A stretch of 37,742 bases of DNA from Candidatus Sediminicultor quintus (GTDB lineage: Bacteria; Atribacterota; Phoenicimicrobiia; Phoenicimicrobiales; Phoenicimicrobiaceae). The translations under genes and the position numbers were made by a program. The stretch is from positions 1-37,742 of the forward strand of contig MEYH01000054.1 in NCBI GenBank assembly GCA_001773955.1, in the 5' to 3' direction. This document shows positions 29,109 through 37,061 of the stretch, one piece after another. Under the pieces are notes generated by a model that was not told where the DNA came from, did not search any database, and saw nothing but the letters and a program-made list of their open reading frames with translations. Position 1 is the first letter of the stretch. Each line of letters begins with the position of its first letter.

Positions 29109-29206
29109 AGGAAATTAAGGCTGTAGAATTTACTATTGAAAGTTTTAAGAATTATGGTCAATTAACAAGTAAAGAAGATATTGACACAGGCAGAGTCAAA
29201 CAATAA
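29105..29206 (+). pseudogene. 33-codon AllA/ureidoglycolate lyase-like N-terminal fragment, overlapping the glpK stop (ATGA)
   Basis: ATGAAGGAAATTAAG... encodes MKEIKAVEFTIESFKNYGQLTSKEDIDTGRVKQ*, similar in layout to the start of the AllA-like ORF at 10598 (MEIKVKYPTKDNFTKFGTIV). Confidence 0.5.
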
Positions 29207-29401
29207 TGGATCAGTACCAATTAAAAAGATAATCATTCAATATTTTAACCTTAAAAATGCCTCTAAAGCACTGGCCCTAGCTCATTTATATTGTGATAAT
29301 GTAATGATACTGTATTTGCTTTTTAGTTTCCTTAAATTTTAGTATAGAAGGTCCTTAAATTATCGTTTTTTATTATTCAATATAAAAGGAGGCGAAAAGA
29401 A

Positions 29402-30445
29402 ATTTTAGCTGCAATTTATAAAGGTAGAAACAAAATTGATGTAGAAGAAATTCCCATACCGGAAATCAACGAAAACGAATTACTAATAAAGGTTAAAGCC
29501 TGTAATATTTGTGGTACCGACATTAAGATATTAAAATATGGATATCACCGAATGAAAGAAGGAGAACATAGAATCTTAGGACATGAGGTTGTAGGAGAGG
29601 TGGTTAAAAAAGGAAAAAATATATCTACACTTAATTTAGGGGACAGGGTTGCTGTAGCCCCCAATATTGGGTGTGGCCATTGTTATTTGTGTGCAGCAGG
29701 ATATAACAATCTATGCAATGATTATGAGGCATTCGGAATTAATCTGGATGGTGGATTTGCTGAGTATATGAAAGTTACAGATAAAGCAATTATTGGTGGA
29801 AATCTAATGATAATACCTGAAAATCTTAGTTTTCTTGAAGCTTCAATTAATGAACCCTTCTCATGTGTGTATAATGCTTATGAATCTCTGAAAACCAGTC
29901 CAATCGATAATGTCTTGATTGCAGGTGCTGGTGCCATTGGTTTACTTCACTTAATTCTTTCGAAAATTGCTGGGGCAAAAAAGGTAATGGTTTCAGATAT
30001 TAGTGACGATAGGTTAAAAATAGCTAAAAAATATAGAGCAGATATTACTTTAAATCCTTCGAAAGTTAATTTAAAAGAGGAAGTATTTATTAATACTGGA
30101 GGAAAAGGAGCTGATGTGATAATAACTGCTTGTTCAGTTCCTTCTGTTCAGGAGGAAGCCCTAAATTTAGCTGCTAAGTTAGGGAGGATTAATTTTTTTG
30201 GAGGATTACCTGAAGGGAAAGATAGTATTATGTTTAAGTCTAATATTGTTCACTACAGGCAGTTAAAGATAACCGCAACTACCGGATCAACTATTTCACA
30301 ATTTATAAAATCAATGGAAATTTTGAGCAATAAAGAATTTGATATCCAAGGATTAATTACTCATACCTTTGGTTTAGAAGAGATTAAAGACGCTTTTGAG
30401 AAAGTAATTTCTGGAAAAGGTTTAAAAATCTCAATAGTACCTTAA
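29402..30445 (+). CDS. Zn-dependent alcohol/polyol dehydrogenase, probable ATT start
   Basis: Track starts at 29552, but the frame is open and homologous upstream (ILAAIYKGRNKIDVEEIPIPEINENELLIKVKACNICGTDIK...) with AAAGGAGG at 29385-29392; structural zinc cluster GCGHCYLCAAGYNNLC. Confidence 0.8.
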   Translation: MLAAIYKGRNKIDVEEIPIPEINENELLIKVKACNICGTDIKILKYGYHRMKEGEHRILGHEVVGEVVKKGKNISTLNLGDRVAVAPNIGCGHCYLCAAGYNNLCNDYEAFGINLDGGFAEYMKVTDKAIIGGNLMIIPENLSFLEASINEPFSCVYNAYESLKTSPIDNVLIAGAGAIGLLHLILSKIAGAKKVMVSDISDDRLKIAKKYRADITLNPSKVNLKEEVFINTGGKGADVIITACSVPSVQEEALNLAAKLGRINFFGGLPEGKDSIMFKSNIVHYRQLKITATTGSTISQFIKSMEILSNKEFDIQGLITHTFGLEEIKDAFEKVISGKGLKISIVP

Positions 30446-30611
30446 AGATAATTAGAATATGAATATCGAAGAAGATAACCTTGAAAACGTAATGATAAGA
30501 TCGGTATACCCTAAGTTATTTTAGGAGTTCTATTAATTTAATATAACTTAAAAATACTATTGACTAAAATAGAGTTTAAATAACTTTATTTAGAGAAAAA
30601 TGAGGTTTAAT

Positions 30612-32108
30612 ATGGATAGAAAATATGTGATGGCTATTGACCAAGGGACTACTGGTACAAGGGTTATTTTGTTCGATCGAAAGGGAGAAATAAATTCTAT
30701 GGCTTATCAAGAAATACAACAAATATATCTTAAACCAGGATGGGTTGAACATGATCCCTTAGAGTATTGGGATAGTGCCATGGAGTGTATAAAGGAAGCC
30801 TTAAAAAAAGGCAATGCTTCACCAGCGGAAATTGCAGCTATCGGGGTAACCAATCAAAGAGAAACCACTGTATTATGGAATAAGGATACAGGAGAACCAG
30901 TTTATAATGCTATTGTCTGGATGTGTCGCCGAAGTGCCGATATCTGCGATGATTTAAAAAATAAAGGTTATGAAAAAATAGTTAGGGAAAAAACTGGTTT
31001 AGTGATAGATGCTTATTTTTCAGCTACGAAAATCAAATGGATTATAGAAAACGTACCTGGGGTAAAGAAGGAGATTGCTAATGGTAAAATATATATGGGA
31101 AATGTTGATTCCTGGCTTATATGGAAATTAAGCGGAGGAGCTTATCATGTGACAGATTTTTCTAATGCCTCTCGAACTATGCTTTTCAATATTCATACAC
31201 TTCAATGGGATAATGAACTATGTAATATGTTGAATATACCTGTAGGTATTCTGCCAGACGTATTGCCCTCCAGTGGTATATTGGCCAAAACTGATAAACG
31301 GGTATTTTTTGGAGAAGAAATATCTATTGCTGGCGTTGCAGGAGATCAACATGCAGCTACTTTTGGACAGATTTGTTTTAAACCTGGTATGGTAAAAAAT
31401 ACCTATGGTACAGGACTTGCTTTAATGATGAATATAGGAGAAAAGCCGATTTTATCGAGAAGCGGCCTTACCACTGATCTTGCCTGGAATATTGGTGGGA
31501 AAGCTACTTATGCATTAGAAGGGGTGATCTTTAATGGTGGTACGGTGATACAATGGCTAAGAGATGGATTAAAAATAATTAAAAGCGCAAAAGAATCAGG
31601 TGAATTAGCTGAAAAAGTAAAGGATACAGGAGATGTTTATTTTGTACCTGCTTTTACCGGCCTTTGTGCACCTTATTGGGATATGTATGCTAGAGGACTA
31701 ATTATTGGGATTACTCGAGGCACTACTAAGGAACATATCGCCAGGAGTGCTCTTGAGTCTATAGCCTATCAAGTCAGAGATGTTTTAGAAGCAATGAAGG
31801 CTGATTCCGGTGAGGAAATAAAAACTTTAAGGGTAGATGGAGGTGCCTCAAAGAGTAATTTTTTAATGCAATTTCAAGCTGATATATTAGGTGTTACAGT
31901 AGAAAAACCAGCAATTACTGAAATGGCCGCTTTGGGAGCAGCATACCTTGCTGGTTTAGGAGTTAATTTTTGGAACAGCACAGAAGAGTTGGAGCATCAT
32001 TGGAAATTAGAGAAAGTATATGAACCAAAGATGAAAGAAGATATAAAAGAAGAATTGTATAATGGTTGGAAAAAAGCGGTCAAGAGATCTTTAAGTTGGG
32101 CTAAGTAA
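30612..32108 (+). CDS. glpK: Glycerol kinase, copy 2 (track start 30600; second Met at 30612 is a plausible start)
   Basis: VMAIDQGTTGTRVILFDRKGE, PGWVEHDPLEYW, RVDGGASKSNFLMQFQADILG; very similar to copy 1. Confidence 0.92.
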   Translation: MDRKYVMAIDQGTTGTRVILFDRKGEINSMAYQEIQQIYLKPGWVEHDPLEYWDSAMECIKEALKKGNASPAEIAAIGVTNQRETTVLWNKDTGEPVYNAIVWMCRRSADICDDLKNKGYEKIVREKTGLVIDAYFSATKIKWIIENVPGVKKEIANGKIYMGNVDSWLIWKLSGGAYHVTDFSNASRTMLFNIHTLQWDNELCNMLNIPVGILPDVLPSSGILAKTDKRVFFGEEISIAGVAGDQHAATFGQICFKPGMVKNTYGTGLALMMNIGEKPILSRSGLTTDLAWNIGGKATYALEGVIFNGGTVIQWLRDGLKIIKSAKESGELAEKVKDTGDVYFVPAFTGLCAPYWDMYARGLIIGITRGTTKEHIARSALESIAYQVRDVLEAMKADSGEEIKTLRVDGGASKSNFLMQFQADILGVTVEKPAITEMAALGAAYLAGLGVNFWNSTEELEHHWKLEKVYEPKMKEDIKEELYNGWKKAVKRSLSWAK

Positions 32109-32161
32109 GCAAATATTTTTCTTTTTTAAAATTTAGATTTTTGGCCAGAGAGGTATTCGGT

Positions 32162-32878
32162 ATGGTTTATTCTAATCAGATACTTAGATTAATAAATGAA
32201 ATGAATATAACCTATGAAAATCTAAGCTCAAAAATAGATAATGCTATTCTAAAACCTAATATGAAGGTTTCAGAAATCGAGGCTTTTTGCGATCAAAGTG
32301 TAAAATATCAATTTGCCTCTGTAGCAGTGAATTCGGGATTTGCTTCCATTGCTAAATATTTTACCAAAAAAAGTAGTACGAAATTATGCTGTGCTATTGG
32401 TTTTCCTTTAGGATTAACTTCAGTTTTTTGTAAAGCAGTAGAAATAGAAGATGCTATTAATTCCGGAGCGGATGAATTGGATTTTGTCATTAATATTGGG
32501 AGATTAAAATCTCATGATTATTTTTATATTGAGAATGAAATAAAGGAACTGGTAAAAGCTGCAGAGGGTAAGACAACAAAATTAATAATAGAAACATGTT
32601 ATTTAAATAAGAATGAAAAAATTAATATTTGTAAATGTGCTTTAAATACCGGTGTAGATTTTATTAAGACATCTACTGGGTTTGGGAAAAATGGAGCAAC
32701 GGTGGATGATGTAAGGTTAATAAAAAGTATTGTAAAAAATTATTGTAAAGTAAAAGCTGCTGGAGGAATTAAAAATTTAAAAGATACTTTAATATTAATA
32801 AGAAATGGAGCAGATAGGATAGGTACTAATTCTGGAGTAAAAATTATGGATGAATTTAAAAAAATGATAAAAACTTAA
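32162..32878 (+). CDS. deoC: Divergent deoxyribose-phosphate aldolase (DeoC) paralogue, no long N-terminal extension
   Basis: IDNAILKPNMKVSEIEAFCDQ, GFPLGLTSVFCKAVEIEDAI, DFIKTSTGFGKNGATVDDVRLIK, KVKAAGGIKNL. ATG at 32162 preferred over the TTG at 32141. Confidence 0.85.
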   Translation: MVYSNQILRLINEMNITYENLSSKIDNAILKPNMKVSEIEAFCDQSVKYQFASVAVNSGFASIAKYFTKKSSTKLCCAIGFPLGLTSVFCKAVEIEDAINSGADELDFVINIGRLKSHDYFYIENEIKELVKAAEGKTTKLIIETCYLNKNEKINICKCALNTGVDFIKTSTGFGKNGATVDDVRLIKSIVKNYCKVKAAGGIKNLKDTLILIRNGADRIGTNSGVKIMDEFKKMIKT

Positions 32879-32905
32879 TAAAAGTGGGGGTCAATCATAA
32901 AAAGG

Positions 32906-33691
32906 GTGGTTAGTAAAAAAACGAAGAAAAATAATTTATTTAAGAGATGTTTTGAAGGCAAGGTTGCCATGATATCTGGTGCAGGCCAGGGGATAGGTAA
33001 GCAAATAGTATTAGATTTGTATTCGGAGGGAGCTAGAATTGCAGCTTTTGATATTAATGAAGAACAAGTAAATAATTTAAAAGAAGAGATTAACTTCAAT
33101 AATAAGAAAATTATTATCTTTCAAGCTGATGTTTCGAAAAGTAATCAGGTAAGCAAGGTAGTAAAAGAAACCATAAATTATTTTGGTAAAGTTGATTTAT
33201 TAATAAATAATGCTGGAATTTTGAGTTATTGTTCCATTGAAGATACCACAGATGATATCCTGGAAAAAATATTGTCAGTTAATTTGAAAGGAGTTATGTA
33301 TTGTGTTCGCGAAGTTGTGCCTTTCATGAAAAAAAATCAGTATGGAAGAATTGTAAATATTTCTTCCATCACCGGGAAACGAGGAGATAATAATACTTCA
33401 CCATGTTATGGTGCTTCAAAAGGTGGAATAATTACTTTGACCAAATCATTAGCCAGACAATTAGGTCCTTATGGTATTAACGTTAATGCCGTAGCACCTC
33501 ATGCTATAATGACTTCTATTATGAATGGTTGGGATGAAGAAAAGAAAAATAAGATGAAAGAGTTAATACCAGTTAAACGTTTAGGAACTGTTAAAGATGT
33601 GTCATCGGTGGTTTTGTTTTTATTATCAGATGCCTCTGCTTTTATTACCGGAGAAACAATTAATATCAATGGTGGGTATTATATGGATTAA
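32906..33691 (+). CDS. SDR family oxidoreductase (GTG start)
   Basis: AMISGAGQGIGKQIVLDLY, INNAGILSY, YGASKGGIITLTKSLARQL, FITGETININGGYYMD. Confidence 0.9.
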   Translation: MVSKKTKKNNLFKRCFEGKVAMISGAGQGIGKQIVLDLYSEGARIAAFDINEEQVNNLKEEINFNNKKIIIFQADVSKSNQVSKVVKETINYFGKVDLLINNAGILSYCSIEDTTDDILEKILSVNLKGVMYCVREVVPFMKKNQYGRIVNISSITGKRGDNNTSPCYGASKGGIITLTKSLARQLGPYGINVNAVAPHAIMTSIMNGWDEEKKNKMKELIPVKRLGTVKDVSSVVLFLLSDASAFITGETININGGYYMD

Positions 33692-33852
33692 AATATTTGA
33701 CAATGTAAAATTTTAATAGGGATTTTAAAAAAAACACTTATATTTTTCCTGAATTAATTTCTAATTTAGCCTTATCTGAAATGATAAAAACAACCTTATT
33801 ATACCAAATCTTCAAGAATCATTGCTTTCATTTTTTCCTCATCATCATTATA

Positions 33853-34671
33853 TCAGACTTCCATCCCATAGCGATGAATTTTATGAGTAGGATATATTGC
33901 AATCTGAGGAATGGTCACGTCAGGAGTCCTTGTGGCAACATAAAGTGTTATTTCAGCCACATTTTCAACATCAATACAGCTAGCATAGATTCCCTCTTTG
34001 TATTCTTTTTCGTCTAACCATCCATCTAAGTATGCTTTCAGAGAACCATCATAAAGCCCCTTGTCAATGATTTCGGTCATCGGTGTCTTTACATGAGAAG
34101 GATTGATCACGGTCACACCGATATTCTTATCCTTGCCTTCAATCAAAATATTTTTACTAAAACCCATCATACCATGTTTTGAAGCCCGGTAGGGGCTATG
34201 GCCAGGTCCCGATGCAAGCATGGCAGAGGAAGATCCCATGTTAATAATTCTACCGCCGGACTTCTGTTTTTCCATATATCTGAATGCCTCACGGCAGCAT
34301 AAAAAAACACCTGTCATGTTTGGACCGATTGTTTTATTCCATTCCTCCAACGTAACTTCAGAAACTGGTGGAGAAAGTGAATCACGGCCGGCACTATTGA
34401 CTAAAATATCCAAATGACCCCATTCATCTGCAGTGTCCTTAAAAAATTTAATGACCTTATCTTCATCAGTTACATCAGCACAAAAAGTAAGGCATATACC
34501 ATTAGTATTGTAAATATCGGCTTCCACCTGTTTTAAACGTTTCTCATCAGTATCTATCAATGCAACTTTGCAGGCATTAGCGATAAAAATCTTTGAAACT
34601 GCTTCTCCAATTCCAGAAGCGGCTCCAGTTACGATGGCCACTTTACCTTCTAATCTTTTTTCTATATTCAT
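33853..34671 (-). CDS. SDR family oxidoreductase
   Basis: AIVTGAASGIGEAVSKIF, VNSAGRDSLSPPVSE, MGSSSAMLASGPGHSPYRASKHGMMGFSK. Confidence 0.9.
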   Translation of the reverse strand: MNIEKRLEGKVAIVTGAASGIGEAVSKIFIANACKVALIDTDEKRLKQVEADIYNTNGICLTFCADVTDEDKVIKFFKDTADEWGHLDILVNSAGRDSLSPPVSEVTLEEWNKTIGPNMTGVFLCCREAFRYMEKQKSGGRIINMGSSSAMLASGPGHSPYRASKHGMMGFSKNILIEGKDKNIGVTVINPSHVKTPMTEIIDKGLYDGSLKAYLDGWLDEKEYKEGIYASCIDVENVAEITLYVATRTPDVTIPQIAIYPTHKIHRYGMEV

Positions 34672-34818
34672 TATTAACCTCCCAAATTATTATAAAACAA
34701 AAATATATGGTTATTTCCCAAAAAGCCAAAAATATTTTCAGCTTGCATTGCCACAAGGTAAAGCAACAGAAGGGCGACCAGGCAAACTCTCCTAAAAAAA
34801 TATTAGGAGGTTTCATCA

Positions 34819-34962
34819 TGTATTATATCGGAATTGACGTCTCAAAGAAAGACTTATCAGTATTTAACGGTAAAAAAGACCTAAAATTTATAAATCAAGA
34901 AGGTTTAAAATCTTTTAAAAATACCTGAAAAAGAAATACAATCTTCAAGAGATAGCCCTCAA
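34819..34962 (+). pseudogene. IS110-family transposase N-terminal remnant, frameshifted and truncated
   Basis: MYYIGIDVSKKDLSVFNGKKDLKFINQEGLKSFK matches the IS110 DEDD N-terminus; after an A-run the +1 frame continues KYLKKKYNLQEIAL before homology ends. Confidence 0.7.
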
Positions 34963-34992
34963 GAGGTAGGATTTAAAAAAAATTTAAAATAA

Positions 34993-35034
34993 TTTTAAAA
35001 AAAAGAAGGATTTTTTAAACGGATGTCGTATACA
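34993..35034 (+). promoter_or_regulatory. Repeated upstream element (copy 2): TTTTAAAAAAAAGAAGGATTTTTTAAACGGATGTCGTATAC
   Basis: Near-identical to 10395-10434. Confidence 0.5.
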
Positions 35035-35054
35035 GATATATAGAATGTAAAGAC

Positions 35055-35078
35055 ATATTTACATAAGCATGTAAATAT
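35055..35078. promoter_or_regulatory. Perfect palindrome ATATTTACAT-AAGC-ATGTAAATAT, candidate operator
   Basis: 10-bp inverted arms read directly, upstream of the GntR gene. Confidence 0.55.
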
Positions 35079-35238
35079 ATTAAGAAATATTGATATAAAA
35101 ACAAGAAAGCGAGGAGGAATTTAACAGGTACGATTTTAAATTCCGAAACTGCGCTACTTAACCAAAAATAGTTATAGCTTATTTTAAAAAATGTAATAGG
35201 ATTTATACTAAAAAGTAATTAAGACGGAGGCTTTTAAA

Positions 35239-35994
35239 ATGATAAAAATAAATGTAAGTACCTTAGATAAAAATTCACCCATACCATTATATTTCCAATT
35301 GGAAGAGATATTGAAAGAAAGAATTGAGACAGCAGAATTAAAACCAGGAGATTTGCTGTCTTCAGAAAAAGAATTGTCAGAAAAATATCAAATTAGTAGG
35401 CCTACCATTAGACAAGCATTAAGAGGGTTGGTTAATGAAGGTTTACTTTATCGAGAAAAGGGGAAAGGGACTTTTATAGCAAAACCTAAGATAGATTATG
35501 GATTTATCCAAAGGTTAACTACCTTCTACGATGATATGGTAGAAAAAGGTTACACAACAAAAACAAAGATCGTTAAACAAGAAATTAAAGAAGTTAGAGG
35601 AGCAATAGCTAAAAAATTAAATATCCCAAAAGGTGAAAAGATTATTTTTTTACACAGAATAAGATTTGTTGAGAATGAACCCGTAGTAAGTGTAATGAAT
35701 TTCATTCCTTATAAATTATGTCCAGATTTAATCAATGAAGATTTAGAGAATAAGTCACTCTATCGTACGCTTATTAATAAGTATGAATTAAAACCTTATA
35801 AAGCGGAAATTACCTTGGAACCGATTGTGGCTGAAGAACATGATGCTCAAATTTTAAAGATTAAAATTGGAGCCCCGATGCAATTAATGCAAAACATTAC
35901 TTATACCAAGGACAATATAGCAATGGATTATTTTGAATCGCGTTTTAGAGGTGATAAAGGGAAAGTTAGGGTTGTACTTTATAACGAAATATAA
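35239..35994 (+). CDS. GntR/HutC-family transcriptional regulator with UTRA domain
   Basis: PLYFQLEEILKERIETAELKPGDLLSSEKELSEKYQISRPTIRQALRGLVNEGLLYREKGKGTFIAKP; C-terminal UTRA-like ligand domain. Confidence 0.95.
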   Translation: MIKINVSTLDKNSPIPLYFQLEEILKERIETAELKPGDLLSSEKELSEKYQISRPTIRQALRGLVNEGLLYREKGKGTFIAKPKIDYGFIQRLTTFYDDMVEKGYTTKTKIVKQEIKEVRGAIAKKLNIPKGEKIIFLHRIRFVENEPVVSVMNFIPYKLCPDLINEDLENKSLYRTLINKYELKPYKAEITLEPIVAEEHDAQILKIKIGAPMQLMQNITYTKDNIAMDYFESRFRGDKGKVRVVLYNEI

Positions 35995-36010
35995 TTAAGG
36001 ATGTGTTTTA

Positions 36011-37024
36011 ATGGAAAAAGTGAAGTTTTGTTTAATTGGAGCCGGTAGAGCAGGAATGGTTCATGCAAGAAACTATGAATTTGAAATAGCTAATACAGAA
36101 ATTGTTGCAGTTGTTGATACTAATAAAAAGATTGCTGAGGAAGCTGCGAAAGAATTAAGTGCTAACAATTTTTTTATTGATTTTGAAGAAGCTTTAATAG
36201 GTGAAGAATTTGATGCAGTTTGTATAGGAGCGCCGACTTTCGTTCATGCTGAAACTGTTATTAAAGCCGCTGAAGCTGGGAAGCATATATTCTGCGAAAA
36301 ACCACTTTCTTCCACTTTGGAAGAAGCAAATCAAATGGAAGAAGCAGTAAGAAGAAATCAGGTGAAGTTTCAAATTGGGTTTATGAGGAGATTTGATCAA
36401 AATTTTTTAAAAGCTAAGGAAATTATTGAACGTGGAGAAATAGGGACTCCCATTCTTGTAAAATCTGTAGGACGAGGACCAGGTTTACCTCCGAAGTGGT
36501 ATTGTGATGTAAAAAGAAGCAATGGGCTTTTAGCAGAGGTTAACAGTCATGATTTTGATTCTATAAGATGGTTAGTTGGTAGTGATTATGAACAGGTATA
36601 TGCTATAGCTGATAATTTTAAATGCCCCCAATATAGAGAAGAATATCCTGATTTCTATGATACGGCTGTAGTTAGTTTAAGATTTAAAAACGGAGTTTTA
36701 GGTATGATTGATGGATGTTGCCCTGCTACCTATGGTTATGATGCGAGGATGGAAATCTTAGGAACAGAGGGAATGCTGCAAATAGGCTCTCAACAGGCTT
36801 ATTCGGTGTTAGTTTGGAATAACAAGAGTCAACTAATCAAAGAAGGTAATAGAAGCTGGAGGATTTTATTCAAAGATGCCTACTTAGAAGAAGATAAATA
36901 TTTTGCTAATTGTATATTAAATAATAAAGAACCAGAGGTTAGTATTGAGGATGGGAAAAAGGCGATTGAAATAGTTATAGCAGCCAATAAATCAATTAAG
37001 ACTGGTCAACCAGTTAAATTATAA
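36011..37024 (+). CDS. Gfo/Idh/MocA family oxidoreductase (inositol 2-dehydrogenase-like)
   Basis: FCLIGAGRAGMVHARNY, FCEKPLSSTLEEA, GFMRRFDQNFLKAKEIIERGEIG, EVNSHDFDSIRWLVG. Confidence 0.93.
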   Translation: MEKVKFCLIGAGRAGMVHARNYEFEIANTEIVAVVDTNKKIAEEAAKELSANNFFIDFEEALIGEEFDAVCIGAPTFVHAETVIKAAEAGKHIFCEKPLSSTLEEANQMEEAVRRNQVKFQIGFMRRFDQNFLKAKEIIERGEIGTPILVKSVGRGPGLPPKWYCDVKRSNGLLAEVNSHDFDSIRWLVGSDYEQVYAIADNFKCPQYREEYPDFYDTAVVSLRFKNGVLGMIDGCCPATYGYDARMEILGTEGMLQIGSQQAYSVLVWNNKSQLIKEGNRSWRILFKDAYLEEDKYFANCILNNKEPEVSIEDGKKAIEIVIAANKSIKTGQPVKL

Positions 37025-37061
37025 ATTATTTGTATTAATGAAAACTTTGAGAGGTAGAAAT

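Noticed and set aside
29183-29211. TTGACA-17-TAATGG promoter-like string after glpK copy 1
   Set aside because: Lies in the decayed AllA-like fragment, -10 is poor, and the downstream gene starts about 190 bp away.
29207-29400. Possible extra gene between the AllA-like fragment and the Zn-dehydrogenase
   Set aside because: A short open stretch (NGSVPIKKIIIQYFNLKNASKALALAHLYCDN...) exists but lacks a clear start and recognisable homology.
34568-34928. Plus-strand ORFs 34568-34795 and 34593-34928
   Set aside because: Mostly antisense to the SDR or intergenic; only the 3' part of 34593-34928 (from ATG 34819) is meaningful, as an IS110 fragment.
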